This document shows, piece after piece, positions 23,843 to 32,827 of a stretch of 36,855 bases of DNA (within the stretch, counting starts at the first letter, position 1; every line of letters begins with the position of its first letter). Source of the DNA: Spirochaetae bacterium HGW-Spirochaetae-5 (GTDB lineage Bacteria > Spirochaetota > UBA4802 > UBA5550). The stretch is taken from NCBI GenBank assembly GCA_002839285.1, contig PGXT01000010.1:6528-43382 (forward strand), written 5' to 3'. Position numbers and translations under genes: made by a program. Below the pieces are notes generated by a model. It was given only the letters and a program-made list of their open reading frames with translations, was not told where the DNA came from and made no database searches.

Positions 23843-23915
23843 CTTATTACTGCTGAAAAATGCTCTATTATCCCCGCTGCCGAAGGCGGCGGGTATATGC
23901 AACTACTCATTTTTT
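23838..23915 (+). repeat. Repeat D, copy 2
   Basis: Shares 'CTCTATTATCCCCGC', the GCCGAAGGCGGCGGG stem and 'CTACTCATTTTTTAG' with the copy at 15518-15595, with scattered changes. It begins at the stop codon of the DUF6498-like gene. The stem is slightly weaker here because of a C-to-T change in the left arm. Confidence 0.8.
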
Positions 23916-23930
23916 AGCTGTAAAATTGCT

Positions 23931-23957
23931 CTCCACCGCGCCACCGGCGCAGTGGAG
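23931..23957. terminator. GC-rich hairpin before the ribonucleotide reductase gene
   Basis: CTCCACCGCGCC and GGCGCAGTGGAG pair with one mismatch around a 3-base loop. It lies after repeat D and about 175 bases before the reductase start. It could end transcription from the DUF6498-like gene; no T-run follows, so this is tentative. Confidence 0.4.
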
Positions 23958-24132
23958 ATAAAATGCTGCCGGTTTATGAACAGTTATGAGGATAATATGT
24001 TTCATTTGTGCACTTAATATATATTCAAGAATTAACACTGAAAAATTATAGCGGAATTTTAAAATAATTGTGGATTCGAAAACAACTTAAAATAAAAAAT
24101 GGTTACACAGAATAATGAAAAAGGAAAAAACT

Positions 24133-26454
24133 ATGAACAGCAGAAATCATAATCAGATAAAGATAAATTCAGAGATAAAACCCGGTTTGTCAAAAAACGC
24201 CATTACAGTTCTTGAAAAGAGATATCTTGTCCGTGACAATAAAGGGGACATAATCGAAACAACCGAAGGCTTATTTAAAAGAGTGGCCGCCTTTGTAGCT
24301 GCAGCTGATGCTTTATATGGAGCCGATGAAAACCAGGTTAACAATACCGCGACAAAATTCTACGAAATGATGGCCGAACTGAAATTTATGCCGAACAGCC
24401 CAACATTGATGAACGCCGGAAGACCCCTGGGTCAGCTTTCAGCGTGTTTTGTACTCCCCGTTGAAGATTCAATGGAGGGGATTTTTGACTCTCTGAAAAA
24501 TATGGCTCTCATCCATAAATCCGGCGGCGGCACAGGTTTTTCATTCTCCAGACTCCGTCCCAAGAACGATGTGGTAAGCAGTACCGCTGGTGTTTCAAGC
24601 GGACCGGTTTCATTTATGAACATTTTCAACTCTGCCACTGAAACCGTAAAACAGGGCGGGACCAGACGCGGTGCAAATATGGCAATACTTAACATTGACC
24701 ACCCCGATATTATGGAATTCATTCAGGCGAAGTCTGATCTTTCATCTCTTACAAACTTTAACATATCTGTTGCACTTACAGATCGCTTCATGGAAGCGGT
24801 AAAGAGTAATGAAGATTACGAACTGAAAAACCCCAGAAGCGGAGAGCCATGCGGAAAACTGAACGCGAAAAAAGTCTACGACCTGATTACAGAGATGGCG
24901 TGGAAAAACGGTGAACCGGGGATCATCTTTATAGACAGAATCAACCAGTACAACCCTGTAAAAAAAGCAGGACTTATTGAGAGTACAAATCCATGCGGAG
25001 AGCAGCCGCTTCTACCATACGAGTCGTGCAACCTCGGTTCAATAAATCTTAACAAAGTACTGAAAACAAAGGGTAAAAAAACAGAAATAGATTTTGAACT
25101 TCTGAAAGAGATAACCCGTGATGCGGTTCATTTCCTTGATAACGTAATAGATATGAATTCCTATCCTCTGAAAGAGATTGAACTTAAAACAAAAGAGAAC
25201 AGAAAGATAGGACTTGGGATAATGGGCTATGCCGACATGCTTATTAAGCTTGGAATCCCCTACGACTCGAAAGAGGGTGTTGAAATTGCCGAACAGATAA
25301 TGTCAACAATACAGAACGAATCAAAAATAAAATCCGCAGAACTTGCGGAGAAACGTGGTGCATTCCCGAACTTTGAACTATCAGAGTATGCCGCGAGGGG
25401 TGAAAAACCGCTCCGTAACGCAACTACTACTACAATCGCACCGACCGGGACAATAAGTATTCTTGCAGATTCATCGAGCGGTGTGGAGCCTCTATTTGCA
25501 CTGGCTTATGTACGGAATGTTATGGATAACAATAAACTTATAGAATCGAATCCGGCATTTGAAGAAGCAGTAAAAGCGCTAGGTGATGAAATCGATTTCG
25601 ACTCTGTCATGGAGAGAATAGCTGATGAAGGATCAGCCCATAATGTCGATGAACTGCCGGAGAGCATAAGAAATATTTTCGTCACAGCACATGACATATC
25701 ACCGGAATGGCATATAAAAACTCAGGCGGCTTTTCAGCGGCATATCGATAATGCGGTCTCCAAAACTGTAAACTTCTCTCACACAGCTACAGTTGAGGAT
25801 ATAAGAAAAGTTTACAATATGGCCTATGAGCTTGAATGCAAGGGTGTAACTGTTTACCGTGACGGATCGAGGGACAACCAGGTACTGCAGATCTCCTCAT
25901 CCCAGCAGGAGAAAGATGTCCCTCAGCATGCATCTGAAATTTTCCACGCGGCAACTCCCCGTCCCAGACATGATGTAACATGGGGCGCAACAAGAAAAAT
26001 GAATACAGGGTGCGGCTCGCTTTATGTAACCATCAATGAGGATGAAAAGGGGATATTTGAAGTATTCGCCGCCATGGGTAAAGGGGGAGGATGCGCCGCA
26101 AGCCAGACAGAGGCGATCGGACGTCTAATATCTCTTGGACTCAGAGCCGGCGTTGATAAAGAACAGATTGTTAAACAGCTGAAAGGTGTCAGATGCCCCA
26201 ACCAGTCATGGGAGAAGGGTGGAAGGATCTATTCATGTTCCGATGCCATTGCAAAAGCTATAGAGAGATACGCAGGTATTGATAATGCTAAAATCGAAAA
26301 TGTAATGATAGATACTGCAAAATTCATAGCCGAGACAAACGGTAAAGGTCACGACAACGTAGTCACAGGGGTCTGCCCCGACTGCCATGGACCGCTTGAA
26401 TTTGAATCGGGATGCTCAGTATGCAGAGGCTGCGGATTTTCAAGATGCGGATGA
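24133..26454 (+). CDS. nrdJ: Vitamin B12-dependent (class II) ribonucleotide reductase
   Basis: Reduces ribonucleotides to deoxyribonucleotides using adenosylcobalamin, independent of oxygen. 773 residues from ATG 24133, preferred over the in-frame ATG at 24115 because AAGGA precedes only the former. Radical-site residues are all present: Cys105 in 'GQLSACFVLP' and Cys299 in 'PYESCNLGSIN' as the reducing pair, and Asn286, Cys288 and Glu290 in 'STNPCGEQPLLP', with the same 11-residue spacing between Cys288 and Cys299 as in characterised NrdJ enzymes. Other signatures are 'SGGGTGFSFSRLRP', 'GGTRRGANMA' and 'IAPTGTISILAD'. A TSCPD domain follows ('TGCGSLYVTIN'), and a C-terminal cysteine cluster (Cys748, 751, 761, 764, 767, 772) probably includes the shuttle cysteines. 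No ATP-cone is seen. No cobalamin riboswitch was recognised upstream. Confidence 0.96.
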   Translation: MNSRNHNQIKINSEIKPGLSKNAITVLEKRYLVRDNKGDIIETTEGLFKRVAAFVAAADALYGADENQVNNTATKFYEMMAELKFMPNSPTLMNAGRPLGQLSACFVLPVEDSMEGIFDSLKNMALIHKSGGGTGFSFSRLRPKNDVVSSTAGVSSGPVSFMNIFNSATETVKQGGTRRGANMAILNIDHPDIMEFIQAKSDLSSLTNFNISVALTDRFMEAVKSNEDYELKNPRSGEPCGKLNAKKVYDLITEMAWKNGEPGIIFIDRINQYNPVKKAGLIESTNPCGEQPLLPYESCNLGSINLNKVLKTKGKKTEIDFELLKEITRDAVHFLDNVIDMNSYPLKEIELKTKENRKIGLGIMGYADMLIKLGIPYDSKEGVEIAEQIMSTIQNESKIKSAELAEKRGAFPNFELSEYAARGEKPLRNATTTTIAPTGTISILADSSSGVEPLFALAYVRNVMDNNKLIESNPAFEEAVKALGDEIDFDSVMERIADEGSAHNVDELPESIRNIFVTAHDISPEWHIKTQAAFQRHIDNAVSKTVNFSHTATVEDIRKVYNMAYELECKGVTVYRDGSRDNQVLQISSSQQEKDVPQHASEIFHAATPRPRHDVTWGATRKMNTGCGSLYVTINEDEKGIFEVFAAMGKGGGCAASQTEAIGRLISLGLRAGVDKEQIVKQLKGVRCPNQSWEKGGRIYSCSDAIAKAIERYAGIDNAKIENVMIDTAKFIAETNGKGHDNVVTGVCPDCHGPLEFESGCSVCRGCGFSRCG

Positions 26455-26504
26455 TGTAGTAGAGAAGAAATAGTTTAAGGATAGGGGAAGTTAGTGCCGC
26501 GGCA

Positions 26505-26690
26505 CTTTCCCGCCCCCTCTGCCCTATCGGGCATCTCCCCCATGAATGGGAGGAGAGGAGAGTCGAAACATTTTGTGGGTTTATAGAGACGCATCATGCT
26601 GCGTCTCTATAAACCCACAAAATGTTTGTATTCCCTTTCTCCCATTCATGGGGAAAGGTGCCCGATAGGGCGGATAGGGGCGCGACAGAG
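26505..26690. repeat. Long nested palindrome between convergent genes
   Basis: A perfect inner stem has 28-bp arms at 26566-26593 and 26600-26627 with a 6-base loop; its tip reads GAGACGCA-TCATGC-TGCGTCTC. Further out, CCCCATGAATGGGA (26538-26551) pairs with TCCCATTCATGGGG (26640-26653) and GCCCTATCGGGC (26521-26532) with GCCCGATAGGGC (26660-26671). It separates the reductase gene from the convergent lipoprotein gene, so it could terminate both transcripts, but its size and layering point to an interspersed element. Confidence 0.85.
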
Positions 26691-26735
26691 GGGGTGGGAC
26701 AGGTGTACCCAGGGTGTGAGGCGCTCCCCCCCTTT

Positions 26736-27524
26736 TCAATTCACAACAATAACCTCAACCCTCTTCGGCAGTTTTTCCTGATTGAACTTTTCGATCTTAA
26801 CTGATGTATTCAGGGCGGGTCTGGAAAAATCCACATTTACAGCTATATTTAATTCAGGGATTACAATCTTAATTTTTCTGAAGAAAATGCTCTCATCTTT
26901 TTTTACCATTGATTTCAGATATATCTCGGCTTTGTGTCTGCTCAGTTTGTGCACAAAAAGAATTTTTTCAGGGACATTATCCTTGAAAAAAATATTCTGA
27001 AAAAAATCTTCATTCTGGATAATAAGATTATACCCTTTCTCATTTTCATCGTATAAACATTTATAAACAGATGAATTACTGATCAGAGGTATTCCACCTG
27101 TAAAGAGAGTGTACAGCAGATTGAACTCCACTTTAAAACCGGTGTACCTGTTGAGATCTATCTTTTTGATATCGTCTACAAGCAGCTTATTTTCCGTAGG
27201 GTAGTAAAAATAGAGTCTATCAAGTTCTCTAAAGGCTTCGAGAATGGGACTCTGAAAGATGTAATCGAGTACGATTATTTTATAGTACCCTTTTTTATTG
27301 AACGCGACTCTGCCTTCAACACGAAATTTTTTCTCTCCGTTATTTCCGTCGGCATTAAATGAAGAGGATATTGTTTCCGGCGATGAATCATTGATCCCCT
27401 GAATTACGGTCAGCAGCTCCTTTGCTTTCAGATTCTCTGTTTCACTCAATTCCGGTTTCTGAATTGAAGAACAGCCCGAAATAATAAAAATCAGAAGTAA
27501 AATAATAACATTTTTATTAATCAT
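26736..27524 (-). CDS. Lipoprotein with LolB/DUF4292-like fold
   Basis: 262 residues beginning with a lipoprotein signal: hydrophobic 6-15 and lipobox 'IISGC' with Cys18. The remainder is rich in antiparallel strands: 'KKFRVEGRVAFNKKGYYKII' (65-84), 'LYFYYPTENKLLVDD' and 'IDLNRYTGFKVEFNLLYTLF', matching the pattern of LolA/LolB and DUF4292 proteins that cradle lipid in a half-barrel. It overlaps the end of the TPR gene by 8 bases, and a TPR protein next to a DUF4292 lipoprotein is a recurrent arrangement in other phyla. A role in lipoprotein or lipid handling at the outer membrane is an inference. The fold call is moderate, since sequence similarity in this group is low. Confidence 0.65.
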   Translation of the reverse strand: MINKNVIILLLIFIISGCSSIQKPELSETENLKAKELLTVIQGINDSSPETISSSFNADGNNGEKKFRVEGRVAFNKKGYYKIIVLDYIFQSPILEAFRELDRLYFYYPTENKLLVDDIKKIDLNRYTGFKVEFNLLYTLFTGGIPLISNSSVYKCLYDENEKGYNLIIQNEDFFQNIFFKDNVPEKILFVHKLSRHKAEIYLKSMVKKDESIFFRKIKIVIPELNIAVNVDFSRPALNTSVKIEKFNQEKLPKRVEVIVVN

Positions 27525-29406
27525 TTTTCTGTTCTCTGTTTTTCTTTATTTTTTCATCAATGACGCTGCTCTTTTCTATTTTTACAGACTTCTCCCAATA
27601 GAACAGAGCTTTACTCTTATTATCAAGTTTAAGATAGGTATCTCCAAGATGGTCATAGACTACTGCATCGGGCGTGCCCGCATCATCAAGTCTCTCCTCG
27701 GCGAGGAGAAGATTTTTCAGGGCGGATACATAATCACCCTTCCTGTAATAAACCCAGCCGAGAGAATCGAGATATGCGCCATTCTCCGGTTCAAATTCAA
27801 GAGCCTTCTGCACCAGGGTAAAGGCCTCATCTATATTCCGGTTTTTATCGGCGTAAAGATAGCCTAGATAATTATAAGACCGCCCGCTTGTTTTATTATA
27901 ATTAATAGCAAGCTTCAGATTTTCTATCGATTTATCGATCTGATTTAATTTTTCATAGGCAACAGCAAGATAGAAATAATAGGTCTCTTCATCATTCTTA
28001 ATGGATATGGCCCGGAGAATATTGTCCCTTGCGCCGCTGTTTTTCCCCTCCCATATCTGCACAAGCCCCCAGAAAAAATATGCACCGGGGTTTTCCGGAT
28101 CACTCTTTACTGCTTTCAGAAAGTAATCATAGGCTCTCTTGTAATTGCCCTGCGTTCCATAGATATATCCTATATGAACCAGTATATTGCTCTCTTTGGA
28201 ATAACTATAATATCTATTGTAATAGCTTATTGCCATGGAGTAATTTTTATTCTCTTCATGTGAACGGGCCAGAAAATAGTACACATCGCTATTGTCACCG
28301 GTTTTAATTTCCAGAGCCTTATAGAAAAGATTCTCGGCAGCGCCGAAAATATTATTTCTGAAACAGATGGTCCCTGCCGAAATTAGAGATTTATACGCTT
28401 CTTCTTTATCTTCCCCTCGAAGCTTTATCCTTGCTGCCGCTATATAGGGAGTTATAAGATCCTCCCGATGTTTTAGTACTGAGTTGACTATAGTTTCAGC
28501 TTTTGAATTTTCACCTGTGAGCTCATAATAAAGACCCATGGCTATGAGACCTTCAAATGTACGTGATCTCTTAACGGATGAAAGATACTCCAGCGCTTTG
28601 CTGTTCCCGTTGATATAGTAAACAGATCCGAGAATATATTCCATATTTACTTCACCGGGAACTTTGCTCAGATAGATCTGAGAATATTTTCCTGCATCGG
28701 AAATGTTATAATAGCCGAAAGCGGAAAGGGCTAACATGTAGACAGTATTATTATTCGATTCATTTAATGCGTATGCTTTACTGAAATATGAAAAAGCCCT
28801 GGCATTATCATTCTTTGAAAAATAAATATACCCTATATTATAATAAGAGTTTTCAAGATAATAAGGGGCAACATCCCTGCTCTTTGAAATGAATATCTCT
28901 CTTTCAAAATATTGGAGCGATTTATCGGTATCATTAAGATATTTAAAATAGTGAACACCCAGAAGATATAATGCATAGGGTTCATCAGGTTCTGCAGCAA
29001 GAAACCTGTCTATAACAGCCGCAGCCTCCTTATACTCTTTACGCTCCATCATTATACCATAGAGTCTGTTATATGGAGGGAAGTAATTGCCCTCTTTTTC
29101 TATAGCGGTGAGAGCATATTTTTCAGATGAAGCGGTATCACCCTTAAGAAAATAGATTTCTGAAAGATGATAATAGACTCTCCCCAGCCCCTGATCGGAT
29201 TTTGCGGCCTCTTCAAGTTTTGCCGCAGCCTTATCGAGATACATATTCCGGTCATCAGCTTTTTCGCTCTGAAGAGCCAGATTTTTGAAATATAATGCTT
29301 CGCTGAACAGAGCTGTTCCATCGGCAGCGGAAGAATTCTCTACATGAAGAAGTATTCCTGACACAGAAATCATTAAAACTATTATGAGCCGGACGATTTT
29401 TTTCAT
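27517..29406 (-). CDS. Exported tetratricopeptide-repeat protein
   Basis: 629 residues with a signal peptide (about 1-27, 'LIIVLMISVSGILLHVENSSA'). The mature protein is essentially all TPR: around fourteen 34-residue units, clearest at 'GRVYYHLSEIYFLKGDTASS', 'DVYYFLARSHEENKNYSMAI', 'ILVHIGYIYGTQGNYKRAYD', 'PGAYFFWGLVQIWEGKNSGA' and 'GAYLDSLGWVYYRKGDYVSA'. Such periplasmic TPR scaffolds assemble envelope complexes. The following gene, overlapping by 8 bases, encodes a LolB/DUF4292-like lipoprotein, so the two are co-translated and may work together. The ATG at 29406 has only a weak upstream GGGG; the signal peptide fits this start. Confidence 0.9.
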   Translation of the reverse strand: MKKIVRLIIVLMISVSGILLHVENSSAADGTALFSEALYFKNLALQSEKADDRNMYLDKAAAKLEEAAKSDQGLGRVYYHLSEIYFLKGDTASSEKYALTAIEKEGNYFPPYNRLYGIMMERKEYKEAAAVIDRFLAAEPDEPYALYLLGVHYFKYLNDTDKSLQYFEREIFISKSRDVAPYYLENSYYNIGYIYFSKNDNARAFSYFSKAYALNESNNNTVYMLALSAFGYYNISDAGKYSQIYLSKVPGEVNMEYILGSVYYINGNSKALEYLSSVKRSRTFEGLIAMGLYYELTGENSKAETIVNSVLKHREDLITPYIAAARIKLRGEDKEEAYKSLISAGTICFRNNIFGAAENLFYKALEIKTGDNSDVYYFLARSHEENKNYSMAISYYNRYYSYSKESNILVHIGYIYGTQGNYKRAYDYFLKAVKSDPENPGAYFFWGLVQIWEGKNSGARDNILRAISIKNDEETYYFYLAVAYEKLNQIDKSIENLKLAINYNKTSGRSYNYLGYLYADKNRNIDEAFTLVQKALEFEPENGAYLDSLGWVYYRKGDYVSALKNLLLAEERLDDAGTPDAVVYDHLGDTYLKLDNKSKALFYWEKSVKIEKSSVIDEKIKKNREQKND

Positions 29407-29465
29407 TTAATATTTATGCCCCTTTTTTATAGCTATAGCATTTTTCTAATAAAATAGCACTCTTG

Positions 29466-29587
29466 CTGTCATTTCGAAGAAGCGATAGCGACTGAGAAAT
29501 CTTTATTGCACAGTTAATATGTTTGAGTTTAACAAGATTTCTCACCCGAAAAATTGACAGGGGGTTCGAAATGACAGGCCCTAAACA
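29466..29587. repeat. Repeat F: nested inverted repeat
   Basis: Outer arms CTGTCATTTCGAA (29466-29478) and TTCGAAATGACAG (29575-29587) and inner arms GAGAAATCTT (29494-29503) and AAGATTTCTC (29534-29543) are exact. The wording 'TGTCATTTCGAAGAAGCGA' resembles interspersed palindromes found in many unrelated bacterial genomes. It lies in the 650-base gap between the divergent TPR and receiver-phosphatase genes. Confidence 0.8.
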
Positions 29588-29738
29588 TATCGTTAAATGC
29601 TATAAGTACAGAGTAATCCCGATTTTTAATATGTCAAATAAATAAAATCCGTTTAAAGCTCTAAGTTAGCATCTGCTCAAAAACTGCTGGTGAAACCCCC
29701 TAACCCAGGCTGTGTCATTGAGTTAAGATATTCTAAAT

Positions 29739-29822
29739 TCTTCATACACCATTTTGCAGCACCAAATGCCCGGCCCCCTAAATCCTACTTCGACAAGCTC
29801 AGCACATCGCCCGGAGGGGGAC
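29739..29822 (+). repeat. Repeat E, copy 1
   Basis: About 84 bases including 'CATTTTGCAGCACCAAATGC' and 'ACTTCGACAAGCTCAGCACA', closely matched by 34945-35028. A complementary segment at 29884-29915 (CCCCCTCCGGAGGATTTAGG) folds back on its right half, so this copy is part of a larger inverted structure ending near 29915. The rest of 29407-30058 is AT-rich, and no gene was seen there. Confidence 0.8.
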
Positions 29823-30058
29823 ATTAAAACAATATTGTAAAATTCATTCATTTTAAACTAGTTTTTAAAACAAATGTCTTTTAAGTCCCCCTCCGGAGGA
29901 TTTAGGGGGCTGTCTTACGTGGAGTGAATATCATTATTTCCACTAAAAAAAAGCAATTACCTAAATTTCAAATAATCTGAAAATAAAGTTTGTAATACTG
30001 ATAATAATATATTATAATATATTAATCTTATTTTAATCAAAAAAACAACCGGATATAA

Positions 30059-31681
30059 ATGAATTCAATCTACACCAAACACCTGAAAATTCTGGCACTG
30101 GACGATGATCCTGTGGCGAGAGAGTATATAAAAATGACTCTTAAAGACCATGGAGAACTTCAGCTTGCAGGGAACAGACAGGAGTTTTTCAGGATATTAA
30201 ATAACTCTATTCCTGATATTTTTCTACTGGATGTAAATCTTGAAGATGGCAACGGGATAGAATTGTGCAGTGAGCTTAAACAGAACGCCGCGTTCCGTGA
30301 TTCTTTTTTCATTATGCTGACCTCAAGGAGCGACAAAGAGACAATTGAAAAAGCATATTCATCCGGCGCCGATGAATACATACGAAAACCCTTCATACAA
30401 TATGAACTTGTTTCTAAAATACGTATAATAAAACATATAATAACCGTCCGCGACAATCTCCTCAACGCCTACCAGACTCAGCTTGACCATAACGTTCAGC
30501 TCTACAAACTGAGTAATTTTGTCAACAGCGGAATTATGGCCAAAGACAAAGAGGAGACGCTGAGAAGCGCGGAGATACTTCTCTCTATGATAGATTTAAC
30601 ATACATCGAAATTGTTAAAGTCCGGGGCGGTATTCCATTAAGTACAATGCAGAAACAGATTGTAAAAGATACAACCGTAATCGCCTTCAAGGATATTGAA
30701 AAAGAGGGATCTATTTTTAGTAATATCAAAAATGAAATTAAATTCTTTAAAACTAAAAAAGGGGATATCGAAATCTACAGCAATCTCTTTTCGGTAAAGT
30801 TCAACAACGATATTTACGGCTACATTCTTCTTGAACGTCTGGAACCTTTTTCTCAAAATGACAAGGAGGTTATATCACTCTTTCTCGATTATACTAATCT
30901 GCTCAATGAAAGAATTTCATCCCAGGGCGAGCTCTCGCGTAAAAACGAAGAGTACAGAAAAGAGATAGATATAATCAGAAGACTTGAAGTTTCAAAACTG
31001 CCGGATTTTAAACAGGTCCGGGGATTTGATACAGCCTTTGCATTTATGCCGGCTCAGGAGCTGTCTGGTGATTTCTTCGACGGCTTTTTTCTTGATGATG
31101 ATATATACCAGATAATTTTATGCGATGTTTCCGGTCATGGAATTGCTTCATCCTATGTGGGCAACCAGATTAGAACAATGTTCAGAGAAAAATCCGCACC
31201 GGGGAAGAAGCCCTCTGAAATTGTTAAAGAGATAAACTCTCAGCTTGCAGTTGACCTGATGGAACTCAGGTACTACTGTACGGCTCAGATTATACAGATA
31301 TACTTTGACACAAATACCATTATATTTTTATCTGCCGGACATCCCGAAGCAATAATACGGAGAAACAAAGAACTTGAAGTAACCCTTACTAAAAGCAGAA
31401 GCCCCGTGATAGGTCTATTTGAGAACGAAACTTATAATGATGAGATAATAAGCATGGAGGAAGGGGACATCCTGCTGCTGTACACCGATGGTCTGATTGA
31501 AGAACACTCTTTCGATTATAACAGTATGTACGGGATAAACCGTGTCATTGAAAGCCTGAAACGGGCAGAGAATATGACTTCGATCGAAACTCTTCACCAC
31601 TGCCTGGGGGATTTTTACGAATTCAACGGGTACCGTCCTCAGAATGACGACATCACTCTTATCTGCATAAAAAAAGATTAA
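30059..31681 (+). CDS. Receiver-domain SpoIIE/RsbU-type phosphatase
   Basis: 540 residues. Residues 10-125 form a complete receiver: acidic pocket Asp15-17, phosphoacceptor Asp58 ('DIFLLDVNLEDG'), Thr88 and Lys110 ('YIRKPF'). The middle (about 145-285) has no firm match but resembles a GAF-type domain. Residues 305-540 are a PP2C/SpoIIE phosphatase with SGDF (336-339), DVSGHG (356-361), AGHPE (426-430), YTDGLIEE (475-482) and NDDIT (529-533). Receiver phosphorylation is expected to control dephosphorylation of an anti-anti-sigma factor or similar STAS protein, as in HsbR/RssB-RsbU-like systems; neither the kinase nor the STAS protein is adjacent. Its stop codon overlaps the stop of the gene on the opposite strand. 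Confidence 0.92.
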   Translation: MNSIYTKHLKILALDDDPVAREYIKMTLKDHGELQLAGNRQEFFRILNNSIPDIFLLDVNLEDGNGIELCSELKQNAAFRDSFFIMLTSRSDKETIEKAYSSGADEYIRKPFIQYELVSKIRIIKHIITVRDNLLNAYQTQLDHNVQLYKLSNFVNSGIMAKDKEETLRSAEILLSMIDLTYIEIVKVRGGIPLSTMQKQIVKDTTVIAFKDIEKEGSIFSNIKNEIKFFKTKKGDIEIYSNLFSVKFNNDIYGYILLERLEPFSQNDKEVISLFLDYTNLLNERISSQGELSRKNEEYRKEIDIIRRLEVSKLPDFKQVRGFDTAFAFMPAQELSGDFFDGFFLDDDIYQIILCDVSGHGIASSYVGNQIRTMFREKSAPGKKPSEIVKEINSQLAVDLMELRYYCTAQIIQIYFDTNTIIFLSAGHPEAIIRRNKELEVTLTKSRSPVIGLFENETYNDEIISMEEGDILLLYTDGLIEEHSFDYNSMYGINRVIESLKRAENMTSIETLHHCLGDFYEFNGYRPQNDDITLICIKKD

Positions 31682-32484
31682 ACAATTTTTTTAAAAGCGC
31701 CCATCCTGAAATCCGCAATTATGTCAGAGGCAAACTCCTTAACTTTAAAGACGGCTCCATAACCCGTAAGATCCCGGAAGTAATCTACCACACGTTTTTT
31801 CCTCTCCTCTTCAATAAAAAGCTTCTCAAAAGTTACAGGATAATTCCACTCATCCCTCCCTGAATCGATTATTCCGTCACAGAAATCTATAATGTCATGA
31901 AGCAGAAATGCGCTCTCTTTAAGATAGTCATTGCTGTCCTTTTCAATTTCTATATCTCTTACTCCGGTTCTATTGATCACCTGAATATGATCCGCTATCC
32001 GCTTTGGATGAATATTACCTCTCGGTTCAGCCAGGAATAAAAGTCTATCCTCCAGAGAATTGATACTGTTTTTAAGCCTGCTGTCGGAAATAATAATTCT
32101 CATAATCGGGAATATTTCCAGGGAGAAAAATGAAAGAGCTCCGTAAAGATATGATATCTCCAGGCCGCATTTAGGGTGAAAAAATATCTGAGGATATTTT
32201 TTTATACGGGCGGTATTCTCTTCGAGAATTTTATCCACCTCTTTTGAGAAGCTGTTCTCTTTAGCTTTCTTTTTTTTCTCATAGCGGTCTTTCAGTTTCT
32301 CAAAATTTGAAATTTCTGCAAGAATAAAACCCTCCATATTCATACTCCCCTTGATAGCGGCGGTAAGTCGTTCATCAAAGGCGTTTATATCGAACCATTT
32401 AGGGCTGTGCTTTTCTGAATACTCCTTATATCTGTCCCTGATCTTTTTTATAAGTTCATTTACTTCATCTCTATTAAGAGCCAT
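31678..32484 (-). CDS. Hypothetical protein, 268 residues
   Basis: No family is recognised. The protein is soluble with no signal peptide or membrane helix. It is strongly charged and mostly helical: a helix-rich N-terminus, 'GSMNMEGFILAEISNFEKLK' (46-65), then a Lys/Glu coiled-coil-like stretch (65-95), and a central 'FHPKCGLEISYLYGALSFFS' segment. Near the C-terminus 'YLKESAFLLHDIIDFCDGII' carries a His-Asp pair, but the spacing does not establish an HD phosphohydrolase. The gene converges on the receiver-phosphatase gene, and the two stop codons share bases (TTAA, 31678-31681), so no terminator separates them. Start at ATG 32484 with GGG upstream. Coding is secure from its length and composition; function is unknown. 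Confidence 0.75.
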   Translation of the reverse strand: MALNRDEVNELIKKIRDRYKEYSEKHSPKWFDINAFDERLTAAIKGSMNMEGFILAEISNFEKLKDRYEKKKKAKENSFSKEVDKILEENTARIKKYPQIFFHPKCGLEISYLYGALSFFSLEIFPIMRIIISDSRLKNSINSLEDRLLFLAEPRGNIHPKRIADHIQVINRTGVRDIEIEKDSNDYLKESAFLLHDIIDFCDGIIDSGRDEWNYPVTFEKLFIEEERKKRVVDYFRDLTGYGAVFKVKEFASDIIADFRMGAFKKIV

Positions 32485-32569
32485 ATAATTACCCGTTGAA
32501 TGTTTTATGAGAGGTTATAATAACTTTAATTCAGTAATTATTCCTAAGTATAATTTTTAGAATAATAAA

Positions 32570-32645
32570 GAAGAATTATATATCCACGCCCCCTTCGGCG
32601 GCGGGATAATAAAGTTTTTTTTACTTTATAAAAGTTAAAGAATAA
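32570..32645 (-). repeat. Repeat D, copy 3 (reverse orientation)
   Basis: The reverse complement matches copy 1 over 'TTTAACTTTTATAAAGTAAA', the CCGCCGCCGAAGG stem and 'GGATATATAATTCT'. The right arm of the stem has diverged. It lies in the gap 32485-32827, which holds no gene; a second small hairpin, CTCCGTC-GAG-GACGG..CGGAG, is at about 32748-32769. Confidence 0.78.
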
Positions 32646-32827
32646 ATACTGACTTTAATTTATGGGTAAGAGTCCGGGTATTGTCAAGAATAATTAAAGC
32701 AGAATGATAATGCATATGTAATTACTTATGAACTGGCAATTAAAGTACTCTCCGTCGAGGACGGCCGGAGTATATAAGTTTTTATTTTTACACTAAGATT
32801 TATATTAAGGATTTAACTCCGGTATTT

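Noticed and set aside
23843-24132. Cobalamin riboswitch upstream of the B12-dependent reductase
   Set aside because: The stretch holds repeat D and one short hairpin; no B12-box-like conserved core was recognisable.
26596-26804. Short plus-strand open frames
   Set aside because: They translate the long palindrome after the reductase gene and run into the opposing lipoprotein gene.
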